DNA from: Caulobacter sp031457805
GTDB taxonomy: Bacteria; Pseudomonadota; Alphaproteobacteria; Caulobacterales; Caulobacteraceae
Direction of reading: 5' to 3'
Assembly (NCBI RefSeq): GCF_031457805.1
Contig: NZ_JAVDXI010000007.1
Span: 62,001 to 126,000 of the forward strand
Length of the DNA stretch: 64,000 nt
Shown: one piece after another, positions 18,450-29,791 of the stretch
How the letters are laid out: the number at the start of each line of letters is the position of its first letter
Numbering within the stretch: the stretch's first letter is position 1
Program-made: the position numbers and the translations under genes
The notes under the pieces: generated by a model
Databases searched by the model: none
Told to the model about the DNA's origin: nothing
Seen by the model: only the letters and a program-made list of their open reading frames with translations

Positions 18450-18552
18450 CCTGTCATCCCGGCCGCAGCGCAGCGGAGAGCCAGGACCGCCGCAGGCTCA
18501 ACGCTTGCCGAGGTCCCGGCTCGGCGCGCTCCGCGCTTGGCCGGGATGACAG
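18450..18552. repeat. Intergenic palindromic repeat, family B, copy 1
   Basis: Outer arms CCTGTCATCCCGG and CCGGGATGACAG are inverted copies, with further pairing inside. Copies also lie at 36748-36861 and 60348-60437. It splits the flavin operon between DUF4198 and apbE, and could fold within that transcript. Confidence 0.82.
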
Positions 18553-18562
18553 TTTTCAAAGA

Positions 18563-19564
18563 ATGCCCCGCGTCCTCGTCCCCGCCATCGCCACGCCGCC
18601 CGCCCGACCCGTGGGCGGGCTTGTCCGCGCGTTCGGGGGCGACACCATGGGCACGACCTGGTCAGTCAAGGCGGTGCTGCCGGCCACCACCGACCTCGCC
18701 GCCCTGCAGGCGAGCGTCCAGCGCGCCCTCGACGCTGTGGTCGCCCAGATGAGTCCGTGGGAGCCGCTGTCGGACCTCTCCCGCTACAACCGCGCCGCAC
18801 CGGGAAGCTGGACGGCGCTGCCACAGGACGCCCTGACGGTGCTGCGCTGCGCGCTGGCGGTCGCCGAGCAGAGCGAGGGCGCGTTCGATCCGACTCTGGG
18901 CGCTCTGACCGACCTCTGGGGGTTTGGCCCGCGTCCGTTCGCCGGCCAGCCGCCGCAGGCCGAGGACATCGCTCCCCGCCGCGAGGCTTGCGGCTGGAAG
19001 CGCGTCGTCCTGGACGGCGACGCCCTGTTCCAGCCGGGCGGGCTGAAGCTTGACCTGAACGGCGTCGCCAAGGGCTTTGGCGTCGACCAAGCCGCCGCCG
19101 CCCTGGATCGCGCCGGGGTGAAGAGCTACCTCGTCGAGGTCGGCGGTGAGTTGCGCGGGATCGGCGCCAAGCCCGACGGCCAGCCGTGGTGGGTCGAGCT
19201 GGAGCGTCCCCCGCCCTTCGAGCCCGCCGCCAATGACACCCAGAAGACCCTGGTCGCGTTGCATGACCTGGCCGTGGCCACCTCGGGCGACTACCGCCGG
19301 TTCTTCGACCACGGCGGCCGCCGCTACGCCCATACGCTGGACCCGGCCACCGGCGCGCCGATCGTCCACGCCACCGTCAGCGTCACGGTGCTGGCCAAGG
19401 ACGGCATGAGCGCCGACGCCTGGGCCACGGCCCTGACCGTCATGCCGCCCGAGCGCGCCCTGGCCTTCGCCGCCGCCCATGACCTGGCCGCCCTGATCGT
19501 TAGCCGAGGCCCGGCCGGTCTGGAAGAGCGCCTGTCGCCCGCCCTGCAGGCGATGCTGGACTGA
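18563..19564 (+). CDS. apbE: FAD:protein FMN transferase ApbE
   Basis: A 333-residue enzyme that transfers FMN from FAD to threonine or serine of partner proteins in the periplasm. It has the family core: GDTMGTTWSV near the start, SEGAFDPTLG and LDLNGVAKGFGVDQ in the middle, VEVGGELRG, and the metal-binding D in KDGMSADAWATALTVM. No strong signal peptide is seen from this ATG, so export or the true start is uncertain. Its likely substrate is the DUF2271 protein two genes upstream. The stop overlaps the next start (TGATG). Confidence 0.93.
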   Translation: MPRVLVPAIATPPARPVGGLVRAFGGDTMGTTWSVKAVLPATTDLAALQASVQRALDAVVAQMSPWEPLSDLSRYNRAAPGSWTALPQDALTVLRCALAVAEQSEGAFDPTLGALTDLWGFGPRPFAGQPPQAEDIAPRREACGWKRVVLDGDALFQPGGLKLDLNGVAKGFGVDQAAAALDRAGVKSYLVEVGGELRGIGAKPDGQPWWVELERPPPFEPAANDTQKTLVALHDLAVATSGDYRRFFDHGGRRYAHTLDPATGAPIVHATVSVTVLAKDGMSADAWATALTVMPPERALAFAAAHDLAALIVSRGPAGLEERLSPALQAMLD

Positions 19565-21078
19565 TGCCCGACCTTTCCGCCCTCTCCCCCGAGGCCCGTC
19601 GCTGGTTCTGGGCCGGTGTCGTCGTGGCGCTTTACGCCCTCTTCTGCCTCGTCATCGCCCTGCGCGAAGCCTGGCGCGGCCAGCGGGCGCGGCGAGCCGC
19701 CGAGGCCCTGTCGCAGGGCGTCGGCGAACCGGTGCTGGTCGCCTACGCCAGCCAGACGGGCTTCGCCGAGGAACTGGCCACGGCCACAGCCAAGGCCCTG
19801 TCGGACGCCGGCGCGCCGGTCACCCTGAAGGACCTCTCGGCGGTCACCCCGAACGACCTGACGGGTCGCGCCCTGTTCGTGGTCAGCACCACCGGCGAGG
19901 GCGACGCTCCCGATCCGGCCCGCGCCTTCATCCGCGACGTGATGAAGGCCGACCTCGACCTTTCGGCCCTGCGCTACGGCGTGCTGGCTCTCGGGGATTC
20001 CAGCTACGCCCACTACTGCGCCTTTGGCCGGTCGCTGGACGCCTGGCTGGCGGGCCGAGGCGCTCAAGCCTTGTTCGACCGCGTCGAGGTGGACGACGCC
20101 GACCCGGCCGCCCTGCGCCACTGGCAGGGACAGCTGGCGACCCTGACCGGCGTCACCGACGCGCGCCACTGGACGCAGCCCACCTATGACCCCTGGACCC
20201 TGGCCGAGCGGACACTGCTGAACCCCGGCAGCCCCGGCGGCGAGGCCTGGCATGTGCGCCTCACCCCGCCCAAGGGCGCGACCTGGCAGGCCGGCGACAT
20301 CCTCGAGATCGGTCCGCGCAACGACCCCGCCCAGGTCGCCGCCCTGGTCGCGGCGCTGGGCCTGCCAACAGAGGCCGCCGACACCCTGGCGGGTCTTCGC
20401 CTGCCTCCGCACGATGGCGACCTTGCCCCCCTGCGCGGCCTGTCGCTCGAAGCCCTGGCCCAGCGCCTGACGCCCCTGCCCCACCGCGAGTACTCGATCG
20501 CCTCCCTTCCCGCCGACGGCGGGGTCGAGCTGATCGTCCGGCTGATGTCGGGCCCTGACGGCGCTCTGGGCCTGGGCTCAGGCTGGCTGTGTCGCCATGC
20601 GCCGATCGGCGCCGCGATCAAGGCCCGGGTGCGGGTCAATCGCAGCTTCCACGCGCCCGAGACCACGCGGCCCCTGATCCTGATCGGGTCGGGCACGGGC
20701 CTGGCGGGCCTGCGCGCGCACCTGAAGGCCCGCGCCGCCGCCGGCGTCCGCTGGAACTGGCTGGTCTTCGGCGAGCGCACCGCCGCCCACGACTATTTCC
20801 ACCGCGCCGAGCTGGAAGCCTGGCAGGCCTCGGGCCTGCTGGACCGGCTGGACCTGGCCTTCTCCCGCGATCAGGCCGAGCGGGTCTATGTCCAGCACCG
20901 CCTGCGGGAAAACTCGGACGTCCTGCGCCGCTGGGTGGCCAATGGCGCGGCGATCTATGTCTGCGGCGCGCTGGAGGGCATGTCCCGCGAGGTTCACAGC
21001 GCGCTGGTCGAGATCCTGGGCGCAGAGGGTCTGGAGCGCCTGACCGACGAGGGGCGGTATCGGCGGGACGTCTACTGA
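19564..21078 (+). CDS. Membrane-anchored flavodoxin/FAD/NADPH reductase
   Basis: A 504-residue protein like the flavoprotein part of sulfite reductase. One membrane helix (about residues 13-35) is followed by an FMN-binding flavodoxin domain (about 55-195, YASQTGFAEELA, STTGEGDAPDPA), an FAD-binding domain (REYSIASLP), and an NADPH-binding domain (LIGSGTGLAGL) ending in RRDVY. It would take electrons from cytoplasmic NADPH and hand them to the PepSY protein and then to the flavinylated periplasmic carrier. It is translationally coupled to apbE. Confidence 0.92.
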   Translation: MPDLSALSPEARRWFWAGVVVALYALFCLVIALREAWRGQRARRAAEALSQGVGEPVLVAYASQTGFAEELATATAKALSDAGAPVTLKDLSAVTPNDLTGRALFVVSTTGEGDAPDPARAFIRDVMKADLDLSALRYGVLALGDSSYAHYCAFGRSLDAWLAGRGAQALFDRVEVDDADPAALRHWQGQLATLTGVTDARHWTQPTYDPWTLAERTLLNPGSPGGEAWHVRLTPPKGATWQAGDILEIGPRNDPAQVAALVAALGLPTEAADTLAGLRLPPHDGDLAPLRGLSLEALAQRLTPLPHREYSIASLPADGGVELIVRLMSGPDGALGLGSGWLCRHAPIGAAIKARVRVNRSFHAPETTRPLILIGSGTGLAGLRAHLKARAAAGVRWNWLVFGERTAAHDYFHRAELEAWQASGLLDRLDLAFSRDQAERVYVQHRLRENSDVLRRWVANGAAIYVCGALEGMSREVHSALVEILGAEGLERLTDEGRYRRDVY

Positions 21079-21083
21079 GGCGC

Positions 21084-21596
21084 TTAGCCCCGTAGAAGCC
21101 CGTCCCGCTCCTCCGGCGTATTGGCTCCGCGCAGACGCGCCAAGGCGCCATTGGGAACCGGCAGGGCCCGCAGGCCCGCGCGATCCACCAGTCGCCGCAG
21201 CGGCCAGCCGGCCTCGGCGTCGGGGGGCAGAGCAGCGGCGTCCAGCACCATCGGCAGCGGCAGGCCCTCATAGCAGCCGCCCGTCGCCAGCAGGGGCCCC
21301 AGGTCGCCCGGCGTGATCGTCGGCGCGTCGACCGCAAGCACCAGCAGCCGAGCGGTCCCCAGCGCCCGCGCGCCCGCCAGCACCCCGCCGACGGGCCCCG
21401 CCCCCGCCGCATCGTCGGCGACCCACGGCAGGCCGAGATCCGCACCTGCGGTCACCAGCGCCTCCGCGCCCACGGCCCGCGCCAGGTCCGCCACGCGGTC
21501 CACGGCGCGGCGGCCACCCCAGTCCAGCGCGGCCTTGTCCCGGCCCATGCGTCGTGAGCCGCCGCCGCACAGGATGATCGCGCCCAGAGAGGTCAT
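21084..21596 (-). CDS. mobA: Molybdenum cofactor guanylyltransferase-like protein MobA
   Basis: A 170-residue nucleotidyltransferase. The GTP-binding loop is clear: ILCGGGSRRMGRDKA at residues 8-22, followed by an AVDAP metal site. MobA joins GMP to molybdopterin to form the bis-MGD cofactor. It is shorter than E. coli MobA (194), but similar compact versions exist in this group. It ends five bases from the convergent reductase gene. No other molybdenum gene is in the window. Confidence 0.85.
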   Translation of the reverse strand: MTSLGAIILCGGGSRRMGRDKAALDWGGRRAVDRVADLARAVGAEALVTAGADLGLPWVADDAAGAGPVGGVLAGARALGTARLLVLAVDAPTITPGDLGPLLATGGCYEGLPLPMVLDAAALPPDAEAGWPLRRLVDRAGLRALPVPNGALARLRGANTPEERDGLLRG

Positions 21597-21684
21597 GAGC
21601 CCGGTTTAGCAGGAAAACCCGCCGCTCTTCCAAGCCCTACCCGAAGCGGTCTAGTGTCCGCGCCGAAGAGGGACGGACTTAAGA

Positions 21685-22740
21685 ATGAACCAGCCTGTCG
21701 AGCGCCAGCGTCGCCGGACGACCCAGAGCGCCACGATCCGCGACGTGGCGGCCCGCGCCGGGGTCTCGCCGATGACGGTGTCGCGGGTCATCAACCGCGA
21801 GAGCACGGTCAAGGAAGAGACCCGCCAGCTGGTCGAGAAGGCCATCGCTGACCTCAACTACGCGCCCAACCCCGCCGCCCGCAGCCTGGCCGGCAGCGCG
21901 CCGTTCCGCATCGGCCTGCTCTATGACAACCCCTCGACCGGCTACCTGTCGGAGTTCCTGGTCGGGGCGCTGGACGAGAGCAGCCGCACCGGCGCCCAGA
22001 TCGTCATCGAGAAGTGCGCCGAGCCGGAGCTGGCCCGCGCCACCCTGGCCCGCCTGCTGAAGACCGGCGTCGACGGCCTGATCCTGCCCCCGCCGCTGTG
22101 CGAGTCGGCCGAAGTGTTGGCCGAGGTCCGCGCCGCCGGGGCCGCCGCTGTCGCCGTGGCGCCGGGGACGGCCAGCACCGACATGGCCACCATCCGCATC
22201 GACAACGAGGCCGCAGCCTTCGAGCTGACCCAGCATCTGATCGGTCTGGGACACAAGCGCTTCGGCTTCATCAAGGGTCACCCGAACCAGACGGTCAGCC
22301 AGCAGCGCCTGGACGGCTTCATGACCGCCCTGAAGGCCGCTGGCATCCCGCAGGAGGCCATCCGGGTCGAGCAGGGCTACTTCACCTATCGCTCGGGCCT
22401 GGAGGCGGCCGAGCGGCTGCTGGCCGCCGAGCCCCGTCCGACCGCGATCTTCGCGGCCAATGACGACATGGCCGCCGCTGCGGCGGGCGTCGCCCATCGT
22501 CTGGGCTTGGACGTGCCGGGCGACGTCTCAATCGTCGGCTTTGACGACACCTCGATCGCTGACAACATCTGGCCGCCGCTGACCACCGTGCATCAGCCGA
22601 TCGCGGCCATGGCCCGCGCGGCCGTCGACCTGGTGCTGGAAGAAATCCGCCGCCACCGCGACGGCGGCGGCGAACCGCGCCAGCTCATGCACCCGCATAC
22701 GCTGATCGTGCGGGATTCGAGCGGACCGGCGGGGGCGTGA
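21685..22740 (+). CDS. LacI family transcriptional regulator
   Basis: A 351-residue repressor. The helix-turn-helix and hinge lie at residues 17-70 (TIRDVAARAGVSPMTVSRVIN, NYAPNPAARSLAG), followed by a periplasmic-binding-like sugar-binding core with GFDDTSIADNIWPPLTTV. LacI regulators of this kind in Caulobacter control sugar uptake and glycosidases. No glycosidase is adjacent, but the GH3 gene 10 kb upstream has an operator-like palindrome. The ATG start follows a GGACGG ribosome-binding site. Confidence 0.92.
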   Translation: MNQPVERQRRRTTQSATIRDVAARAGVSPMTVSRVINRESTVKEETRQLVEKAIADLNYAPNPAARSLAGSAPFRIGLLYDNPSTGYLSEFLVGALDESSRTGAQIVIEKCAEPELARATLARLLKTGVDGLILPPPLCESAEVLAEVRAAGAAAVAVAPGTASTDMATIRIDNEAAAFELTQHLIGLGHKRFGFIKGHPNQTVSQQRLDGFMTALKAAGIPQEAIRVEQGYFTYRSGLEAAERLLAAEPRPTAIFAANDDMAAAAAGVAHRLGLDVPGDVSIVGFDDTSIADNIWPPLTTVHQPIAAMARAAVDLVLEEIRRHRDGGGEPRQLMHPHTLIVRDSSGPAGA

Positions 22741-22741
22741 T

Positions 22742-22772
22742 AGAATCCCTCTCTCACGGAGAGAGGGATTCT
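22742..22772. terminator. CCCTCTCTC hairpin in a convergent gap (family C, copy 1)
   Basis: A perfect 14-bp inverted repeat AGAATCCCTCTCTC / GAGAGAGGGATTCT with a three-base loop lies directly after the LacI stop and just before the argJ stop. It probably ends both transcripts. Confidence 0.7.
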
Positions 22773-22779
22773 GATTTCC

Positions 22780-24225
22780 CTAGCTCCGGTAGTCCCCGTT
22801 GATCGCTACGTACTGCTTGGTCAGGTCGCAGGTCCAGACCGTGGCCGAGCCGCGGCCCACCCCGACGTCCACCGAGACCTCGAAGGCCTGGTTCTTGACG
22901 TAGGCGCTCATCTTGGCCTCGTCGTATTCGGCCGAGATCAGGCCGTCGCGGGCGGCGTAGAGGTCGCCGAACTTGACGCTGATCTTCTCGCGGGCCACCG
23001 GCTCGTCGGCCCGGCCCACGGCCATGACGATGCGACCCCAGTTGGCGTCCTCGCCGGCGAAGGCGGTCTTGACCAGCGGGCTCTCGGCGATGGTGCGGGC
23101 GATCTTGCGGGCGCTGGCCGGGCTTTCGGCGCCGTTGACGGTGATCTTGACGAACTTGGTCGCCCCCTCGCCGTCCTTGACCAGTTGCAGGGCCAGGTCC
23201 AGCAGCACGCCTTCCAGCTTTTCGCGGAAGTCGGCCAGACGCTTGTCGCCCGGACGGCTGATCTTGGGCGCGCCCGACTGGCCGGTGGCGAACAGCAGAA
23301 GCGTGTCGTTGGTCGAGCGGTCGCCGTCCACCGTCACGCAGTTGAAGGTGGTGCGGGTATACAGGCTGACCAGGGTCTGCAGGGCCGCCGGGGCGATGGC
23401 CGCGTCGGTGGCCACGAAGGCCAGCATGGTGGCCATGTCCGGCGCGATCATGCCCGAGCCCTTGGCGATGCCGGCGATCTTGACCTCGACCCCGTCGATC
23501 ATCGCCGTGGCGTAGGCGCCCTTCGGGAAGGTGTCGGTGGTCATGATCGCCCGGCCGGCCTCGGCCCAGGCGTCGGCCTTCAGACGGCTTTCCACCTCGG
23601 GCAGGCGGGCGGTGATCTTGCTGTCGTCCAGGATGACGCCGATGACGCCGGTCGAGGCCATCATCACGTCGCGCTGGCGGCAGTCCAGGCGCTTGCCCAC
23701 GGCCGTGGCCACGCGGCGCACCGCGTCGGCGCCGGGCTTGCCGGTGAAGCTGTTGGCGCAGCCGGCGTTGACCACCAGGGCCCGCACGTCGGCGCCGCCT
23801 GTCGCCGTCAGCTGGCGCTTGCACCAGTCGACGGGCGCGGAGCCCACGCCGTGACGGGTGAAGACCCCCGCCGCCGAGGTGCCCTCGGCGAAGCGCATCA
23901 AGAGCAGGTCTTCGCGCTCATGCTTGTAGAAGCCCGCGCGTCCCGTCGCGATCTCGACACCGGCGATCGGCGGGATGGTCGGGAACGGCACGGCCAGCGG
24001 CGAGATCGCCAGGCCCGGCTTGCCCGCGCCCGTCGCGGCCTTGGCCGGGGCTGCTGCGGCCGGTTCGGACTCGCCGGCCGACTTCTGGGCGCGACGCAGG
24101 CCCGCGCGCTTCAGGGCCGAGGTCAGCGGATCGACGATCGCGTCGATGACTCCATGGGCGCGTTCCACCGGTCCGGCGACAGGTTCGGCGGCGGTATCGG
24201 CGGGCGTCTTCGTCGTCTTGGGCAT
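22780..24225 (-). CDS. argJ: Bifunctional ornithine/glutamate N-acetyltransferase ArgJ
   Basis: ArgJ moves acetyl from N-acetylornithine to glutamate in the arginine pathway. The catalytic Thr that also marks self-cleavage is T266 in DMATMLAF, after KGSGMI. STGVIG lies at about 191-196. The protein is 481 residues against about 400 for typical ArgJ, because of an Ala/Pro/Lys-rich N-terminal extension of about 70 residues before LAVPFPTIPPI. It lies 15 bases after the PPIase gene and probably shares its transcript. Confidence 0.95.
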   Translation of the reverse strand: MPKTTKTPADTAAEPVAGPVERAHGVIDAIVDPLTSALKRAGLRRAQKSAGESEPAAAAPAKAATGAGKPGLAISPLAVPFPTIPPIAGVEIATGRAGFYKHEREDLLLMRFAEGTSAAGVFTRHGVGSAPVDWCKRQLTATGGADVRALVVNAGCANSFTGKPGADAVRRVATAVGKRLDCRQRDVMMASTGVIGVILDDSKITARLPEVESRLKADAWAEAGRAIMTTDTFPKGAYATAMIDGVEVKIAGIAKGSGMIAPDMATMLAFVATDAAIAPAALQTLVSLYTRTTFNCVTVDGDRSTNDTLLLFATGQSGAPKISRPGDKRLADFREKLEGVLLDLALQLVKDGEGATKFVKITVNGAESPASARKIARTIAESPLVKTAFAGEDANWGRIVMAVGRADEPVAREKISVKFGDLYAARDGLISAEYDEAKMSAYVKNQAFEVSVDVGVGRGSATVWTCDLTKQYVAINGDYRS

Positions 24226-24240
24226 GGACCGCTCTACTGA

Positions 24241-25206
24241 CTACTTCTTCGCGGGTTGGGCGGGAGCCGGCGGAGCCGAGGCCGGCGCGGCGCCCTGCAG
24301 CTCCGGCGGGGCCGAGGCGGGTTCCTGGGCGCTGCCGGCGGGCAGGTCCTGCGACTTGCCGATCATCATCTCGACCTTGGCCGAGCCGCGCAGCTTCTCG
24401 AGGATGTCGCGGACCTGGTCATAGGTCAGGAAGCGGATGATCTGCGGGCGCGCGGCCTCCAGCGTGATCGGCTCCTCGACGCGCTTGTCCTCGACCTTGA
24501 CCAGGACCCAGCCGCCCTCGGCCGCGAACGGGCCGACCAGCGCGCCCTTCTGGGCGTCCTTCAGGGCCACGCCATAGGCTTCGGGCATCACATCCAGGGT
24601 GAAATAGCCAAGATCGCCGCCGTTGAAGCGGGTGGCCTGGTCGGTCGAGCGCTCCATGGCCAGGGCGTCGAACGAGGCGCCGGTGGCCAGCAGCTTCTTG
24701 ATGCTCTCGGCCTCGGCCTGGCTGCCGACCAGGATCTGGCGGGCGCGGATCTCTTCCGAGCGCTTGGAGAGCTTCTGCTGCTCGGCGTAGAGCTTGCGGA
24801 TGGCGTCCTCGGTCACGGCCTTCTCGACCACGCCCTCGACCAGCATGTCGCCCAGGATGCGCTCGCGGGCGGCGGCCAGACGGCGCTGGGCCATCGGGTC
24901 CTTGTCGAGCTTGCGCTTGGTGGCCTCGGCGGCCAGCAGCTTCTGGTCGATCACCTCGTCGAGGCGCTGGCGGAACACTTCGCTGGAGATGTCCAGCGGC
25001 TCGCCCTCGCTGATCAGGCCTTGCGCCACGGCCTCGCGCTTGACGTCGCTGGCCCAGATCACCTGGCCGTTGACGCGCGCCACGGCGGTGTCGCCGGGCT
25101 CAGGCGGCTTGTCGGCGACCTTGTTCTGGCCGCAGGAGGCGATCAACAACGCGCAGGCCACAGCGCCCAGCGCGCCCATCAGGCGGAAAGAGGTCTTCAA
25201 GGCCAA
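24241..25206 (-). CDS. Peptidyl-prolyl isomerase lipoprotein (PpiC/SurA type)
   Basis: A 321-residue periplasmic folding helper. The lipobox LIASC places a lipid-bearing Cys at residue 25. A SurA-like N-terminal helical part (about 45-140) precedes a parvulin PPIase domain (about 150-250, with RARQILVGS and FNGGDLGYF). The C-terminus is rich in Pro and Ala. The start is TTG with a GGAG three bases upstream; an ATG nine codons inside is possible but would shorten the signal peptide. It shares a direction with argJ. Confidence 0.9.
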   Translation of the reverse strand: MALKTSFRLMGALGAVACALLIASCGQNKVADKPPEPGDTAVARVNGQVIWASDVKREAVAQGLISEGEPLDISSEVFRQRLDEVIDQKLLAAEATKRKLDKDPMAQRRLAAARERILGDMLVEGVVEKAVTEDAIRKLYAEQQKLSKRSEEIRARQILVGSQAEAESIKKLLATGASFDALAMERSTDQATRFNGGDLGYFTLDVMPEAYGVALKDAQKGALVGPFAAEGGWVLVKVEDKRVEEPITLEAARPQIIRFLTYDQVRDILEKLRGSAKVEMMIGKSQDLPAGSAQEPASAPPELQGAAPASAPPAPAQPAKK

Positions 25207-25353
25207 GATCTCCGGCTTTGCTGAGATGGGCTCTAGCGCGGTTTTTCCCCAAGGGGAAACGGCTTCGCCGCTGAAAGCGTTCTGGCCTGCGAAAACCGCC
25301 CCGGTGACGGGGGTTTCGCCCCCTTAAACCCTCTCTGTTCTAGGGTCTTCGCG

Positions 25354-25382
25354 TTGACACCAGAGGGGGCGGTGCTTAAGTC
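25354..25382 (+). promoter_or_regulatory. Probable housekeeping promoter of secA
   Basis: TTGACAC at 25354-25360 and GCTTAAGTC at 25374-25382 are 13 bases apart, matching the Caulobacter sigma-73 consensus TTGACGS-N10-14-GCTANAWC. It lies about 120 bases before the secA ATG, leaving a long leader. Confidence 0.65.
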
Positions 25383-25503
25383 TCCGGCCGCACCGGAACG
25401 GCGTGTTTACGCGTTGTTGCGGCTGATTTTCATCTCCGTAGTCGAGGCCTTCCAGCCTTAGCGCCGGCCTCCTCGTCCAAACCGCCCTCCGGATTCCCCC
25501 TGA

Positions 25504-28275
<2,772 letters not shown>

Positions 28276-28300
28276 GCTGAGCGCGTCGTAACTGACGATC

Positions 28301-28431
28301 CCGACCTCCCCCGCGAACGCCGGGGTCCAGATCGAACCAAAGGGCGCTGGGCGGCTTCGCTCGGCGCCCTTTCGCGTTCACGGCTGACGCTGCGGATGCA
28401 TCTGGGCCCCGGCGTTCGCCGGGGAGGTCGG
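28301..28431. repeat. Intergenic palindromic repeat, family A, copy 3
   Basis: Ends CCGACCTCCCCCGCGAACGC and, inverted, GGCGTTCGCCGGGGAGGTCGG, with an internal hairpin GGGCGCTGGGCGGC / GCTCGGCGCCC. It follows secA. Confidence 0.85.
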
Positions 28432-28580
28432 TTTCTTTGAACCGCCCCGCCCAAAAAAAATCGAACATGAACGAAATCTGCCAGAGCGGTCGCCGACGCC
28501 GTTCAGCTTCACCCTGTCATGGTCTGTCTCACGGGGTTGATGACCCCGGAGACTTTCAAAAGGGACGAAGGAGTTCTCTC

Positions 28581-29150
28581 ATGTTCGGCAAGAAGACCAA
28601 GACCATCACCCTGACCCTGGGCGCCGCCGCCACCGCGCTGTCGCTGGCCGCCGCTCCGGGCGCCTACGCCATGGACCAGAAGCTGGGCGGCGTCGTCGGC
28701 TGCAAGGCCTCGGGCTCGAAGCAGGAAGTCGGCGCTGTGATCGGCGGCCTGCTGGGCGCGGTCGCCGGTTCGAACCTGGCCAAGAACGATCGCGGCACGG
28801 GCACGGCCATCGGCGCCGTGGTCGGCGCGGGCGCCGGCTCGCTGGTCGGCTGCAAGATGCAGAAGACCGACGCGGCGCAAGCCGTTGGCGGGGTCTACAA
28901 GTCGGGCGGCTACCGCTACGCCCAGACCGTCCAGGCCGCGCCGCTGGTGAAGATCGAGAAGAAGATGGTCACCCGCTCGACCGTCAACCTGCGGGCCGCC
29001 GCCTCCACCCGGGGCGAACGTCTGGGCGCGGTGGACTCGGGCACGACCTTCCAGGCCCTGGGCCGCACCCATGACGGCAAGTGGATCCTGGTCGGCCAGG
29101 ACGGCGTCGGCGTCGGCTTCGTCTCCAGCGCCTACGTCTACCGCGCCTAA
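28581..29150 (+). CDS. Exported glycine-zipper protein with SH3 domain
   Basis: A 189-residue envelope protein. A signal peptide ends at AYA (about residue 30). A glycine-zipper membrane hairpin follows (about 45-95, AVIGGLLGAVAGSNLA and GTAIGAVVGAGAGSLVG), then a bacterial SH3 domain (about 125-188, RSTVNLRAAAST and FVSSAYVYRA). Such proteins tether to the outer membrane and bind peptidoglycan. ATG 28581 is preceded by AAGGAG at a good distance, which decides it over the longer frame from 28437. Confidence 0.88.
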   Translation: MFGKKTKTITLTLGAAATALSLAAAPGAYAMDQKLGGVVGCKASGSKQEVGAVIGGLLGAVAGSNLAKNDRGTGTAIGAVVGAGAGSLVGCKMQKTDAAQAVGGVYKSGGYRYAQTVQAAPLVKIEKKMVTRSTVNLRAAASTRGERLGAVDSGTTFQALGRTHDGKWILVGQDGVGVGFVSSAYVYRA

Positions 29151-29204
29151 GGTTTGAGTTTCGGGGCGCGTCCGCTCCGTCCCTCAGGCCGCGCCTTTGA
29201 AGAG

Positions 29205-29241
29205 AGCCCGTCCGGTCCCCCCATGACCGGGCGGGCTTTTT
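29205..29241 (+). terminator. Rho-independent terminator after the SH3 gene
   Basis: A stem of AGCCCGTCCGGT and ACCGGGCGGGCT, with one G-T pair and a nine-base loop, is followed by TTTTT. Confidence 0.85.
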
Positions 29242-29249
29242 CGTGGGCG

Positions 29250-29693
29250 TCACCCCAGCGCGCTGACCCCGCCCAGCCAGGTCTGCCAGACCACCACCAG
29301 CGCCCAGTGCAACAGCACCGCCGGCCAGACCGAGCCCGTCACGCGCTTGGTCACCGCGCAGCCCAGCCCCAGCACCGCGCAGCACAGCAGGAAGTCAGGT
29401 CGCAGGAACACCGGCGCGGCGTTCGGCAGGAAGGTCAGGGCCTCGATCACGTGCCACAGCACATAGAGGCCGGTGGCCACCCCGATCTCGACCCCCGGCC
29501 GCCGCCCCTCGCCGGGGCCGGGCGTCAGGATGGCGCGGAACGGGATCTCTTCGCCCAGCGCCGGGATCAGGATCACCGTCAGCATCCGCAGCGCCAGACC
29601 CGGCTGGGTCGGGGTCAGGTGATAGAGGCCGGTCGCAAAGCCGATCACCGCCATGGTCGCCAGGGTGACGACGGAGACGGCGAGACAGAACAC
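29250..29693 (-). CDS. CPBP family intramembrane metalloprotease
   Basis: A 147-residue membrane protein with the CPBP/Abi motifs: EEIPFRAIL (the EExxxR block), then LWHVIEAL and LLHWALVVV. Four membrane helices are visible. These enzymes cut within membranes, and relatives include Rce1. The GTG start makes the first helix begin at residue 1, which is odd. In frame, 19 codons upstream, an ATC (29750-29748) lies six bases after a perfect AGGAGG (29762-29757), so the true start may be there. Confidence 0.82.
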   Translation of the reverse strand: MFCLAVSVVTLATMAVIGFATGLYHLTPTQPGLALRMLTVILIPALGEEIPFRAILTPGPGEGRRPGVEIGVATGLYVLWHVIEALTFLPNAAPVFLRPDFLLCCAVLGLGCAVTKRVTGSVWPAVLLHWALVVVWQTWLGGVSALG

Positions 29694-29766
29694 CCACTGC
29701 CGCGCGGTCGGCAGGGTGCTCAGGCTGGACAGGAGGCGGTGGCGGTAGATCGGGAGCCTCCTATGG

Positions 29767-29788
29767 GCCCTCTCTCGCCGAGAGAGCG
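29767..29788. repeat. Degenerate CCCTCTCTC hairpin (family C)
   Basis: CCCTCTCTC and GAGAGAG pair over seven bases with a GCC loop. The outer GGG is changed to GCG. It lies between two minus-strand genes, at the 3' end of the upstream one. Confidence 0.55.
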
Positions 29789-29791
29789 TCC

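Noticed and set aside
25414..25461. Possible hydrophobic SecM-like leader before secA, starting at TTG
   Set aside because: There is no ribosome-binding site, no ATG or GTG, and only 15 codons. The signal is too weak to call.
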